Part shown: in pieces, positions 10,380-21,921 of the stretch | Layout of the letters: every line of letters starts with the position of its first letter | Position numbering within the stretch: the stretch's first letter is position 1 | Source: Chara braunii | Taxonomy: Eukaryota; Streptophyta; Charophyceae; Charales; Characeae | Length of the DNA stretch: 64,000 nt | Reading direction: 5' to 3' | Assembly: GCA_003427395.1 (NCBI GenBank) | Contig: BFEA01000198.1 | Location: 1,878,641 to 1,942,640 of the forward strand | The notes under the pieces: model-generated | Databases searched by the model: none | The model's input: only the letters and a program-made list of their open reading frames with translations | Told to the model about the DNA's origin: nothing | Program-made: the position numbers and the translations under genes

Positions 10380-11207
10380 AATCGCCACATGGAATATCCG
10401 TGGATTGGGAGATGCTAACGGCAGGAACAAAACGAGTCGTTTAAAGAGTTAGGCTCACAATAAGAAAGTTGATATTATTTGTCTACAGGAAACTAAACTA
10501 TCGGAAAACAAGGTCTTAAAACTGGGCAATTGGTGGGATGGACCGCAAATTTTGTCTCCTGCGAGGTCTAAAGGTGGGGTATCTATATTGATCCATCACA
10601 ATATTAATGTTGAAATTATAGATTTTTTTGCAGATTTATGGGGCACGTGGTCGTGGGTCAAGATTTGGATGGACGAGAGGGAATGGGTTATTGCTACAGT
10701 GTATGCCCCTAACAATTGTTCGGAGAGAGAATCTTTCTTCTCAGACCTTCCTCTGTTTTTCCCAAAATGCGACAACACGATTATGACAGGGGATTGGAAT
10801 GTCTCCTTTGACAAAGGTGAGGGAATCAGAGGAAGTAGAGATGTAAAAGTATTGACTGACCTTGACCTCATTGAGCCTTTCTGCCTCTCCATCCAAACAA
10901 CCCTGGATTTACTTGGACATCGAATATTCGGGAAGGCTGAGGTTCAACTCAACGGAGGTTGGATTTTTTCTTATTTTCTCCGCCAGTTTGGAATGGCACA
11001 GTAGACATCACTGAAACTCCGAACCCAATTTCGGATCACAAACCAGTAGTAGCCACTCTGAATGCGCTCAAATTAGACAGGGTCCCATGTTATTTTCGTG
11101 TCAATACTCAAATGTTAAAAAAAACAGGGGTGGTTGATTGGATGCACAAATTTTGGATAGACCGGAAAAATAACAGAGATCTTTTTGTAACTACTGAGGC
11201 CTGGTGA
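10366..11207 (+). pseudogene. LINE ORF2 N-terminus: AP-like endonuclease, disrupted
   Basis: ORF2 starts at ATG 10366 with MGIIKIATWNIRGLGD. Endonuclease motifs appear in order: ATWNIRG, LQETK, the GGVSILIH strand, TGDWNV near 10795 and SDHKPVV near 11033. This enzyme would nick target DNA for target-primed reverse transcription. An early stop (about 10450) and a frameshift near 10985 break it. Similarity to the copy at 21922 is high enough to align by eye. Confidence 0.85.
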
Positions 11208-11492
11208 GAGTCGAAATCTCGTATTTTCTCCAAGCACCTCAATATTTTTTCCCGCATTTTAGCAACCGGAAGGAACCAACGGGGGGAGTCTTTAAGGAAA
11301 AAAGTGGAATATGCTAAGTTTCGAATTAGTCTTCATCTCGTCTCCAATCTTGTTTGGAGTCCTATCAGGGAACGCCACATGGCAGAATGGAATGTCTTTC
11401 AACAAGAGCAATCAGAAATTTGGATAGAGAAACTAAAAGTTAAGGGGATTGCGGTGTATGACCGCATGACTAGAGATTCCTTTTAAAAACTC

Positions 11493-13750
11493 TTGCCAAA
11501 GAGGTTGACTCAGTTGATGGGTGAACTCTCACATCCCTTTGATCACGACTTGCCGGTTGCACGAGATCAGACTATACTGTGCAACTATGCTGCACTGTAT
11601 TACCGTGATATCCTCACGACAAGACGTCCAAATAAGGATATCACCAAGGATCTAACTGCGGGATCTACCTACTGGCTTGTGTATAATGTTAGATTATCTA
11701 TACCAGGCAGGTTGGACATGGATCGTCCTACTACCACAAAGGAAGCCTGGGAAGCCCTCCAATGAATGGCTCACGGTAAAGCACTGGGGGACGATGGTCT
11801 CCCACTAGAGGTTTACCTGACAATTTGGGAAGATGTGAAAGATGAACTAATTGATATCTATAATCAAATACTTGTAGGAGACCAACTCTCGAAAAGAATG
11901 CGCAATGGAAATATCTCTCTGTTATATAAGAAAGGAGACAGACCAGAGATTAGGAACTGGCGTCCTATCTCTGTACTAATGTTTCCTACAAGCTACTAGC
12001 TAAAGTACTGGCTCGTCGCTTGGGTCGATATCTACCCACATTGGTAGAAAAAGACCAGGCGACCTTTGTCCAAGGCCGTTCGATATTTGATAATATGGTG
12101 ACTGTTATCGAGGCATTGAAAATTGTTGAATCCACCAAAGCCAATACCACAATTTTAATGTTAGATCTGGAAAAAGCCTATGATACGGTAAATTGGACCT
12201 ATGTCCTAACTACTCTTAGGCATGTAGGCTTTAGAGACAACTTATGCAAATGGGTGGTGGCCTTGTACTCGATGTCAACTGCTTCTGTAATGGTTAATGG
12301 CTATAGCTCTGATCCTTTTTCTCTCACGCGCTCCCTACGACAGGGGTGCCCATTGACACCCCTCTTGTTTGTCCTTCAAAAGGAAAATCTTCTCTGCAAT
12401 ATCAGAGCACAACAACTGATTACTGACCTTTATACTGACACTTCTCAATGCAAGGTCAAGGTCTTGGCCGATGACCTGTTTGCCATCTCGAGTAACTCAG
12501 AGACTTCCATGAATGCACTCAAAGGGTGCTTGGACGACTACTCCGAACTATCAGAAGTCTTTGTTAATTGGTCAAAATCAGTATTTTTTCTGCCGGATCA
12601 ATTCACCCCTGCTGTGAATTGGGGTATGAAGCGAATTAAAGCAAGCTCCTCATAACGATTTATGGGTGTACAGGTATCCCTCTTATCGTGTTCTGTTGAC
12701 CAAGAAGGTATCCTACTCCAGCGTACTATGAAGAGAGTTTCTACGTGGGGTAAAGCCCCCCATCTATCCATTTATGGCCGAGTTATGGTGACAAACAATG
12801 CCCTATTCGCCCTCCTATGGTTTGTTGCTGCAATCAGACCCCTAAGTAAACATCTGTGCTCCTTAATCAGGAGAAGAACATCAAAATTGATTTGGAAACC
12901 GTTTGCAAGGGATGATGAGGGTTTTTTATCTAAAGTAGCCTGAATTTTTTTATGTTCCCCAAAACTGGAAGGGGGTCTGGGTCTGACTGACCCTCAAAAG
13001 AAGAGCTCTGCCATGTTGGTTCGATGGATTATTCGTGCAATATGTGGCCCTGAGGGAGGCCATTGGATTTCCTTTGCGAAAACCATACTGGCCTCCAAAT
13101 GGAACCTGACGAGACCATCAGACGTATGGCTGTGTATGATGATCCGCTCCTTTCAAAACATAACTATCAAATCTGACTTTTGGAATGCTTTGGTGAAAGC
13201 CTGGAAGAACCTGCAGTCAAACTCGTGGCTTCAGCCCTCTACAAAAACGGAGGTGCTACAACAACCACTGTTTGAAACCCGAGTATCCGAAAAGCAGATG
13301 GATTTTGGTTTTCGGTCGATTCCTCTCGACAGAGTTTTGGAAGAAGTTGGATTGAGAAAGGGGTGCTCAAAATTGCAGATATTTGAAATGAAATTGAGAA
13401 CTAATGGGTTTCCCCTTCGGCTCTCATAAGTATTTTGGGTCCGGTTTGGTTTGTGGAAGAAAGACTAAACGAATTAATTGCAGCCATTCCGATGCAATGG
13501 GTTTACATGTTAAGTCCTGAAGGTGTTGATCCGCTTGGTACCTGGTATATAGATCGTCTGACAGATCGATCAACTCTCTGGAAATTAACGTTTTTTTAGA
13601 ACTCAGGGAAATGGATCTTTGAAAGTTGGAAAATGCGGAAACAGGATACCCTAAGAATTTTGTCCCAGCTGGAGAAAGTGTCCCACCCCCCTCTATCAGT
13701 CAGCCTAACACGGATGAGAGTCTGGGAAAGCTGCGACGAAGACGGGCATT
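11493..13750 (+). pseudogene. LINE ORF2 reverse transcriptase, disrupted
   Basis: Reverse-transcriptase blocks run in order: GKALGDDGLPLEVY, LLYKKGDRPEIRNWRPIS, FVQGRSIFDNM, MLDLEKAYDTVNW, LRQGCPLTPLLF and KVLADDLFAIS. The catalytic box reads LADD in place of the usual F/Y-ADD. Breaks include a frameshift at about 11995, an apparent deletion after TPLLFVL, stops near 12653 and 12941, and decay after 13430. From about 13000 the sequence is the usual linker of plant LINE ORF2 (VRWIIRAICGPEGGHW). Confidence 0.85.
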
Positions 13751-14048
13751 AATCCGGGAGGAGAGGACCAATATCGGTATGAATCCGAAAATGTGGGGAT
13801 GGAAGGCCCCACATTTTCGGATTCAGTTTCAAGTTCGATATTGGTATCCCCACATTTTCGGATTCAGTTTCAAGTTCGGATTCAGTTTCAAGTTCGATAT
13901 TGGTATGAAGCGAATTAAAGCAAGCTCCTCATAACGATTTATGGGTGTACAGGTATCCCTCTTAATGCCCAGGGAATACCAATATCGAACTTGAAACTGA
14001 ATCCGAAAATGTGGGGATGGAAGGCCTTGAATCCGGGAGGAGAGGACC
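13751..14048. repeat. Palindrome-rich insertion bounded by 19-bp direct repeats
   Basis: AATCCGGGAGGAGAGGACC stands at 13751-13769 and again at 14030-14048, bracketing about 260 bp absent from the expected ORF2 path. The insert holds repeated and inverted copies of a CCCCACATTTTCGGATTC block (18-bp perfect stem 13781-13798 with 13807-13824, and a longer inverted copy at 13976-14016). It also carries a 63-bp exact copy (13902-13964) of LINE sequence from 12623-12685. The 19-bp flanks look like a target-site duplication. Confidence 0.8.
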
Positions 14049-14764
14049 GACCCCTCCACCAGTACACAGTAGCCCAAGGCTACCAGATAGGTGTTGCTTC
14101 CCGTAGCCCCTTGGAGGTGGCTACAGCAAGACGGACACAGGTCCTAGACTGTGAAGAGGAGTTGATTCAGAAAGCCCTTAGAAGATGTTGGCCTCAATTA
14201 GAGTTAGCCCCGAACCCCAGGATGGCTGCAAATTTGTGGTTACTTTCGCTAATGACAACCCCATCTGCTGTAAACTTCGTTCAAAGAGGTTTGAAGGTGG
14301 ATATGACATGTAGCCGCTGTAGCTGGGCCTTCGAGTCCACAATTCACTTGTGGTACGATTGCCCAACTTCCAAGCGTATTTGGGACTGGTGGCTGGATTA
14401 TTGGAGGAAAATGTCCAATAATGAGTTGGTGTGGGACAGGGAATGGGTTTTGTTAGGTGGTCTCCCAGATCACTTGGATGTGAAGAAAGGCTGGGGTTAC
14501 ATAGCGCAAGCTGTCCGAGCCATTGACTGTACCTTGATTTGGAAGGAAACAAATTTGTGGATTTTCCACAACAAAGAGATGACAAACAAGGAGATTAGAA
14601 ACACCTTTCGAAACTCTCTTCGTCAGACCATTCAGGCTGATTGGAGAAGGAAGGCTCAGGGGAAGTCAACCAAATGGTTTGGTGAAACATGGGGCCTGGA
14701 CGAAAAATTAGCCAAGTTCGAAGATGGTAAGTTGAGGTTGGATGGGTGGTTTTGGGAAAAGTAG
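14030..14764 (+). pseudogene. LINE ORF2 C-terminal zinc-binding region
   Basis: The frame encodes the RVT zinc-binding type region: MTCSRCSWAFESTIHLWYDC supplies Cys-x2-Cys and a distal His/Cys pair, followed by PTSKRIWDWW. It continues through EREWVLLGG-type sequence to WFWEK and a stop at 14762-14764. It is uninterrupted here but detached from the reverse transcriptase by upstream damage. The same region, antisense, is found at about 20560-20910. Confidence 0.8.
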
Positions 14765-15395
14765 AAGTGCGGTACATACCTGGGCACTCGGTTCCTAATC
14801 CGCAGGAGGATGGCAGCATGGGTCTGGGAAGTGGTAAGAGTGCTATTCGCCTTGGTCCAAGGACCAACCCGCCGAATTAGGCAGGTTAGGGCACAGATTA
14901 GTGCCATTATATGGTCAAGGGTGCTTTTAATTTATGAGGCTAGTTAGGTCTTTTGGTTTGTTGTAGACTCGGTTGGTAGCTTCTTGTTTGTTTGGGTTTT
15001 TGGCCGGGAGGCAGTGAATTTTGTTTTAGATAGTTTTGAGTAGGCTAATGTAGGGATTGGAGGACCAATCTTGGGTGTTTCTCCCTCCCTGCTTTCCTTT
15101 CCCTTCTTCTGCCTTTTCTCTCTTTGTTGGTCCGTTTGTTATCTTTCCCTTTTGGTTTGTTTGGCTTTGTAGGTCTGTGACATAATTTTTTTTGGTGGAG
15201 GCAAAGTTTTCAGGACAGCGGCCTAGATTTGGCCTTTCTGTTCCTAGAGTTTACCCTGCCTTAGTGAGCGTTGCTCGTAAGCTAAACTGGTTGATGCTGT
15301 CAGGATAACTCCGGGTTGAATTGTGAGGTCCCCGGCCTCAATTTGACCGGTATAATAAAATCTTTGAGTTGTTAAAAAAAAAAAAATAAAAAAAA
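14765..15395 (+). other. LINE 3-prime UTR and poly-A tail
   Basis: Non-coding T/G-rich sequence ends with AATAAAATCTTTGAG and an A-rich tail at 15374-15395. A segment near 15283-15325 (GATGCTG-C/T-CAGGATAACT then CCGGGTTG) matches, in reverse complement, DNA at about 15923-15963 inside a SINE-like repeat, so LINE and SINE share a tail-proximal motif. Confidence 0.7.
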
Positions 15396-15484
15396 TTGAG
15401 GCCCTCACTATTTTTTATTTTTTTATTTTTTTCAAAAGTAATTTATATTCTTCTCTCAATCTATTTCATCTTTCTTGGTAGAAC

Positions 15485-15963
15485 GCATCTATGTCATCCT
15501 CTCACTAGTCTATTTATAGTATGGGGGAACACCAACCAACCAGATCTCTCCCCAGCCCACGTGGTAGGTTTGCACCACAACTGTGGTGCGAGAGCAAGGT
15601 TGTACGAGTCCCTCATCACGGTGACGAGGGGTGGGCAGACATTGCTGATGGGGGATATCGGCGGTGCTAGCGCCGAGCAATGGCCAGTCACTGCACCTCC
15701 CCCTACCTCCCCCAACCCCCCCCCAACCCCATATGGCGGTGTCTAATGGCTAATATTGTCGCTGCATAGCAGCCAACAACGTCAGTCAAGGTCCTGCCAA
15801 TGTTGGCTTGGGGGGCCGACGGGTTATCTCGAGTTGGTAGAACACCAAGCTTGCTTAGGCACGTACGTGAGGCCAATGGGGATTGAACCCACGACCTCTT
15901 GAATGCAACTTATGTGCCTCCAACCCGGAGTTATCCTGGCAGCATCAGCCGATGCAGCTTACA
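15485..15963 (-). repeat. SINE-like repeat, tRNA-derived B box, family copy 1
   Basis: On the minus strand the B-box-like motif GGGTTCAATCCCC lies at about 15882-15894, preceded by AGGTCGT. The box region closely parallels copy 2 near 20150. Poorly conserved CT/C-rich DNA extends toward 15490, including GGCCAGTCACTG near 15680, which both other family members (20.0 and 31.8 kb) share. The A-box side is fused to sequence shared with the LINE 3-prime UTR. Confidence 0.55.
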
Positions 15964-16000
15964 ACCAAAGCTCGCCTTCAAGGACAAGGCTAGTCTACGG

Positions 16001-16003
16001 ACA

Positions 16004-16034
<31 letters not shown>

Positions 16035-16199
16035 TTTTTTTTTTTAACACATCAAACAATTGATATTCTACAAATACTGAGTTCTGAATACAAGCAGTTT
16101 ATGAATGATATCGCCAATGAACACCATATGAGTAATTGCTCTCTTTCTCCCTCTCTCTCTAATGCATCTGCTGTGTTTCTCTCCCTCTCTCTCTACCCG

Positions 16200-16250
<51 letters not shown>
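16001..16250 (+). repeat. (TTA)n and (TC)n microsatellites
   Basis: A (TTA)n run at about 16003-16031 is followed by poly-T. After mixed sequence, CT-rich DNA ends in a (TC)n run at about 16205-16250. Frames through them are artefacts of the repeats. Confidence 0.9.
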
Positions 16251-16255
<5 letters not shown>

Positions 16256-16259
16256 CCTC

Positions 16260-17140
16260 ACTCTTAAGAGTTTGTGGGCTCAACCTCTCTAGTTCTCTTC
16301 TCCCTCCCTCTTGGGAATCCCAGCTATGGCACTGACCCTTCTCCTTCGTCGCCGCTGTCCTCGCCAAGTTGCATGCAGTTGCACAAGCGCTACAACAGAG
16401 CTTCTACAACCTGTGAATTGACAAGTGAATCAAAAAGGTACTTTAGCTTATATAAATAGCAACACTTGGTGTCCTTTCTGCTTCAGACTGGTAATGGTCC
16501 CCGCAATATGTCGGCTGCAATTGCTAGTTCCGGAAGTCACCGGACTTTCCCAGGATGCTGCTGCGAAGTTGGCCTTTGGGAACTCGGCTTTTTTCTGTCA
16601 GGTATAGGCCGGACTTCTACCAACCTACCAAAGAGACTCTTTGGTTACTGGACCCTACCGAACTCCTACAGACCTCTAGGACCGTAGACACTGGGACCTA
16701 CCAGAACCCTTGGGACTGGGACCAAATGGGACTCTGGGACCACGACTCAGGACATAGACAGTGGGAAATCCATTCAAAAGCAGCAAATGTTTAATCAGCA
16801 TCAAATTAGCATCAACTGCCCTTTTTTTTTTTTTTTTTTTTTTAGAAAGAACAAGTGCTCCAGTCTATTCGTGGGGAGCAGCACGTGCTGGGAACCGGGC
16901 CCAGTGTCCCATATCGAATTATACAGGTTATTGAGAACATTTGAGGTCGTTTAAGGTCATTTGAGATATCGGGGCCATTACCCGGCTTCGGCTGAGAACA
17001 ATCTGTGAACACGATGATATTCATAAACATGGGAAGGATCCTGAGTATCTAATGCTTATTAGGGAATTACTCATGCAATAACCTGCCATGCTCACTACCC
17101 TCAGGTTCCCTGACAAATCCTTCTAAGACTTCCCAACACC
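16260..17140. other. No gene seen; poly-T tract
   Basis: Nothing recognisable as a gene is visible. A poly-T run at about 16823-16843 could be the complement of a retroposon A-tail, and a GACC/GGACT-rich stretch lies at 16600-16760. Neither could be assigned to a family. Confidence 0.5.
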
Positions 17141-17149
17141 GTCTTACTC

Positions 17150-17880
17150 CCTGATGAGCTCTTCCAAGGGCAACACAACTCGCCCCAGCTCTGACCAGCG
17201 TCATCCCAACAGCAACCCTTGGTCGTGCCTTGGGATGCCCACCCCAAAGCATCCCCAGATCTCTCTACCAGGCCTCACGCTCCTGCATCAGCAGGTTACA
17301 GGGCAACACCCCAGCACCAACCAGCGTTGTTCTGGCATCGAACGACCACATATCACTGAGTATAACAACATCGAAACCGCCTACGATGGATTGCTAAGAA
17401 ACCCTAAAATCCTAAGACATTCATAAGAACAACCGACTTTTTTTTTTTTTTTTATAATCAGACTCTACCAAGTCAATAGAATGTGTGTGTCAAAAAGCCT
17501 CCCCATCACAAATCAGATAGGTGAAACCTATTCAATCCACCTACGACCACCACCAGCATGGTTAATTTCAGCACGAACCGAAGCTCTTCCATGCCTCATG
17601 CTCCCATCAGGTTAGGTTACAGAGTTGCACCACCTTGCTCCAGCACCAGCCAGCATTGCTCCAGTTACGACCCCCGATTACCACTGGGACTGCCCCCGCA
17701 AACAGCCCCCCAGAGCTCTCTACCAGGCCTCATGGCCCCACTAAGCTAGGTCACAGAGTTGCGCCACCTGGCTCCGACTCCAACCAGCGTTGCTCCAACA
17801 TCGGTCTTCGAGGACCACCGACTTTTCAACCACCCCTCGCAGGATCACAGATGGCTTGCCAGATAACACCTATTCCTACA
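17150..17880 (+). repeat. Degenerate repeat block with Pro/Ser-rich spurious frames
   Basis: A unit of roughly 120-150 bp recurs at about 17265, 17590 and 17725. It has CTCTACCAGGCCTCA or ATGCCTCATGCTCC, then GGTTACAG-type sequence, then CCAGC-rich DNA ending CCAGCGTTG. A poly-T run at 17440-17456 splits the first from the others. The open frames look like translations of this C-rich repeat. Confidence 0.5.
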
Positions 17881-18315
17881 ACCTCCTCGAGAGGCAACCA
17901 AATGGAAAGCTATAGTAAACTGGATGATAAATTTCTTCGAGAGAGATCGCCCCTCCCTCCGCCTACCCCTCCCCCCTCAGCCCTACACTGCCTCCACCGA
18001 GGAGAGTCACCCACTCTCCCTCGGCCCCAATATAGGACCAATCCTCTCCCCCCCTTTCCCCAGGAGCACGCAATTCCCACCTAAAGCATGCCCCCCTGCC
18101 CCTTGCCCATTTCCGCCTCCGCAGGGACTGATGTTGACCAACACACAATCCTTGCCCCAGAATAAGGCAACCCCCTACTCCGCCCCTACCACCCCCCACC
18201 TTGCGATGCCCTTGCAGGATAGAGCTCCCCCCACCCCCTTCCCACCGTTCAACCCTCCGGGAACAATCCGATCCAGCCGACTACAGTTATTGATGACACA
18301 CTTACCAAAATATCA

Positions 18316-18319
18316 TGCG

Positions 18320-18359
<40 letters not shown>

Positions 18360-18429
18360 TCTAGGTTATCATCCAAGGTGCTCGTCATCACACCATCATC
18401 ATCTTGCAGTCATCATAGGGCCCTGTGTG

Positions 18430-18478
<49 letters not shown>

Positions 18479-18721
18479 TACTGACATCACCATCAACATC
18501 ATCATTATTATGATCATCATCATCAGTGCGTCATCAATATCATCAACATCATCATCATCTTCATCATCATCATCATCATCATCATCATTATCGACATCAC
18601 CATCATCATCGCTATTATCATTATCATGATGATGATCATCATCAGTTTGTAATCATAGGGGTTGTTGGTGTTGCTCTTTGGTATGATCAGCATCATCATT
18701 CCGTTTTCATTCTCATCATTC

Positions 18722-18758
<37 letters not shown>

Positions 18759-18762
18759 TAGC
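18316..18762 (+). repeat. (ATC)n / (CAT)n microsatellite cluster
   Basis: Long ATC/CAT runs at about 18325-18360, 18431-18480, 18548-18600 and 18720-18760 are separated by imperfect triplets. They yield poly-Ile, poly-Ser or poly-His frames that should not be annotated as proteins. Confidence 0.95.
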
Positions 18763-19004
18763 TTGTTTTCATTAGATGTTGCTCTGCATTAGCAGGTGAG
18801 TTGGTTGTCACCATCATTCTCATTATCATCGTCTTCAAGGTGTTGTCCATCGTCATCAACAAAATCCAACAAAATTCAAGACGTTAAGCTTTGCCAACCG
18901 TGTTGTATGATGGTGAGATATTTGATGATGAAGATACAACAATGAGTGACGAGCAGCGCCCCTGATGCACGACTCCTTGATAATAGTGATGATATTAGCG
19001 CCGA

Positions 19005-19200
19005 ACAGGAGTGAAGACATACGCCTTGATGATGATGACGAGTAGTACCCTGATGTTGATGATGGTGATGACGAGCAGCGCCCTGATGATGATGACAAAA
19101 CATTACTGTGATGATGCTGTCAAATCACGCCCCATTGATGATGATGGTGACGAAAAGCACTCTAACGATGATGACACCGATGCTGGTGCTGGTGGTGATC
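19005..19200 (+). repeat. Degenerate GAT-rich triplet repeat
   Basis: Imperfect GATGATGATGA units carry a recurring longer block (GATGACGAGCAGCGCCCTGA near 18940-18965 and 19065-19090). From 19200 to 19790 I see only unassigned sequence and no gene. Confidence 0.65.
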
Positions 19201-19792
19201 AGCGAGAGTGCCGCAAATGACAGAGATGTATACAAAAACTGAAATCAACACACTCGATATCGCCTCCAATCCTCCTCCCGCTCCACGTAAGCACGTGCTC
19301 CTCCTTTCCGTCCGCGTTATACCAACCGCCTACCACAACACTACGCAGTCCAAGGAGAAAAAACCATTAGAAGGCTGAACTTCTCAAGGAGACCCACCTC
19401 CTCTCGAAGGCAAGTTCCCCTTCATCCAACGTGCTAACCTGTAACACCACTGGATGAAGCGCAAAGCTGGAGATGGCACTGAAGTGCTTTCAAAAGGCAG
19501 ACAACACCGAGTCACACTCCATCCTCCTGCCCTCCCGCTGTCCGATCTCTACCTCATCACTACCCCATCACCAAGGCACCGTCACGCCAAAACTGCCCAA
19601 GTCATACCCAACTGCCACTTTGAGCTCGCGTGTTTCCAAGCTGTAGGGCGCCACATGACTGTCCGTGTGAGAGTGCCAACCCAGCGGGGCGCAGCGCTCC
19701 CGGAAGCGCTGCGCCCCCTTGTGTCCTACCTCTTTTTGGAAGGATCCCTACATCATCAACTGCCCTAACCCTTTTTGAAGCTAATTTTTTAA

Positions 19793-19901
19793 GCCCAACT
19801 AATTCAATTACTTGTCAAATCTGGACAGGACGACCTTTCAGGCCTTTTTTTATTGTCATTATAGTATTACGGGGAACCCCGTAGCAGCCACATCCGTGCT
19901 C
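19793..19901 (-). repeat. 109-bp dispersed repeat, right member of the inverted pair
   Basis: The reverse complement matches 7741-7851 almost throughout, differing in A-run length and a few substitutions. Both end outward at GAGCACGGATGTGG. Together they bracket 12.1 kb that includes the whole first LINE. Confidence 0.7.
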
Positions 19902-19974
19902 AAGCCTCCAACGAGGGAACATGCGGGAACTACGATACCTGCTACAGCAGGTGGGCGATACCGGCTAGGGGTCA

Positions 19975-20205
19975 GTCGGTAGCATTAGGACCGAGCTTCT
20001 TCGATGGGCCAGTCACTGTGCCTCCCCTCCGGTCCCCTCCCCCTATGAACATCAGCAGTCTCTACTCAATGCCACTCGGGGGAACCAAGGGCATATCTCT
20101 AGGTGGCGGGCGCCCAGTAAGGTGCATGGGGCCAATGGGGATTGAACCCAAGACCTCGTGAATGCCACTTGCGTGCCTTACCAACTGAGCTAGGCCGCTG
20201 GATTA
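19975..20205 (-). repeat. SINE-like repeat, tRNA-like head, family copy 2
   Basis: Minus strand from about 20205: GGCCTAGCTCAGTTGG (A-box region with a tRNA D-arm look), then GGGTTCAATCCCC (B box, about 20134-20146). These are Pol III internal promoter elements. Downstream, 19998-20048 matches 31838-31883 and more weakly 15670-15720. Repetition and divergence argue for a SINE rather than a functional tRNA. Confidence 0.65.
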
Positions 20206-20559
20206 CGCACAGATTTTGGACAGCGTTGGGCGGCTGTCCTGAAACCTCTCCTAAAAAAAAACAAAAAGAAAGTCAGCAACCTATCTACCCCATTACCAAT
20301 GCGAACCCCCATTTACCCCTACAAGTGTTTCATGTGTCCTGCCACTACCCTGCCTACCCAAATGAATGGACCAACTGTCTAAAGCGAGAGGCGGACCGAG
20401 ACGGGCCAAAAAACCTATACCGGCGCTCCCTCCGCTGTCAATCCAACCGCCTTCCTACTGGGGATGAAAAGAACGGAGCACCCAAGTTCCTAAACTTGTC
20501 TACCCAGTCCAAAACCATTTGTCGAACACGAGCTTGCCCTCCTCAATCTTGATTAGTTT

Positions 20560-21210
20560 CCCTCCAATGGCCCAAGTCTCTCCGAACCCCCTTGCCTGAT
20601 GTTTTCTTACCTTTCCTTGCCCAGTCTGCCTGAATCATGCGTTGCAGGAAGAAACTGAACAGAGTCTTGATCTCCCTGTTGGTAATTTGTCTGTTTTTGA
20701 AAATTCGCAGGTTGCATTGTTTTCATATAACCTCACAGCCCACTACCTTGGCCGCCTGAGCAATATACGCCCAGCCTTTTTGGAGATCCACGTTGTCTGG
20801 AATTCCCCCTAGCAAGACCCATATTCTGTCCCATGGCATGCAGTTATCTGAGATAAGCTCCCAGAATTTCTGCCACCAATCCCAAATACATTTCGAAGCT
20901 GGGCAGTCATACCAGAGGTGGGTGGTGGATTTCTACGACCAAGTCTCCTGCAAGTGTCCTCCGTGCGAAATAACGTATGACATCTTCTACACCACTTGGA
21001 TTTCGCGCTCGCTATTCTAGCCTCCAACATATCGCATTGGTGTGTTTGGACCCATATCTTATCCTTCATACACTCCCTTTTGGCTGGGTTGAATCTTGCG
21101 GTTTTTGCACGAGACGACACCTTTATTTTTAGGGGCACCGCACGGTGCGAATGGTTTCGGTGTTGGAGCCATCCGATGTTGCGGGCGATGGCATGGGACA
21201 ACTTGGAATT
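20560..21210 (-). pseudogene. LINE fragment, antisense, ORF1 knuckle fused to ORF2 C-terminus
   Basis: Read on the minus strand, ORF1-like sequence ending in KWCRRCHTLFRTEDTCRRLG (the knuckle His replaced by Arg) passes near 20910 straight into the ORF2 zinc-binding C-terminus (IWDWW equivalent, shifted frame, then KNRQITNREIK). The endonuclease and reverse transcriptase are missing between them. This is an internally deleted LINE lying head to head with the plus-strand LINE piece that starts near 21260. Confidence 0.75.
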
Positions 21211-21921
21211 ATTTTGGACCCATTGGGATCAACTTGAAGTTGGGGTATGAGCGGTGTGACATTGATATTCGTGTTGATGAGGTTCATGTTGAAGCTTTAG
21301 GTAGCTCAAACGAAGGCTCCTTCAACTGCGTTACTCCCTCTTCAAACGCAAAATGGTCCGCTCCCGCATGAACTCCTTGTCAAAAGGTCAATTGGTCATG
21401 GAGACCAAACTTTTACCAATAGTTTGTGCGTTTGTACAAAATTCTACATGGGTTGTCTCCTAGTTAAGTCTGGACAAAATTCCTCTGCTATTCAACATTA
21501 ATTTTCGGAATCTCTGGTCGATAGCGTTTGAGTCACTTGCTAGGAACATGTTCAAAAATAAGATTACCTTGCGAATTATTGTCGATATGCCTCGATTCTT
21601 TATTGATGCAGTGGGAAAAAGAGTGAAATATTACGCTCCTTTATTTGATGCACGATTTCAACCAGGTGTTGGAACAACTCGAGGCAGAAGGCCTCCGATT
21701 GCTACCACTAACCTGGTTTGTAGAAGGAAGCAAAACTGACTTTCGGCGGATTAAGGGAACTCCTGCATTGACGACTGGATTCTTCTGCATACTCAACGCT
21801 AAATTGGGCAAAAAGAATAAATTAAACTCTCAGTTTCTTAAACAGGCTCTGTCGATGGTCTGACCACAGGTGACGTCCGAGTCTGTTTTTTCTTTCCAAA
21901 TTCAATCGACCCCTGCCCAGA

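Larger units (their letters stand above)
8276..15395 (+). mobile_element. Plant-type LINE (non-LTR retrotransposon), decayed
   Basis: A complete-looking but inactive LINE in the usual order: ORF1 with a zinc knuckle, then an AP-type endonuclease, reverse transcriptase, a zinc-binding C-terminal region, a 3-prime UTR and a poly-A tail (15374-15395). Many stops and frameshifts plus a roughly 260-bp internal insertion inactivate it. The 5-prime end is not defined: the ORF1 start at 8276 is the first supported point, and the true end may lie between 7852 and 8276. A second, more damaged relative lies at 20.5-23.9 kb. Confidence 0.9.

Noticed and set aside
18315-18629. Open frames encoding poly-Ile, poly-Ser and poly-His
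   Set aside because: They are translations of ATC/CAT microsatellites in every phase; no start context or domain.
20134-20205. Functional tRNA gene on the minus strand
   Set aside because: A and B boxes are present, but no acceptor stem closes and the module recurs with divergence, so a SINE head is the better reading.
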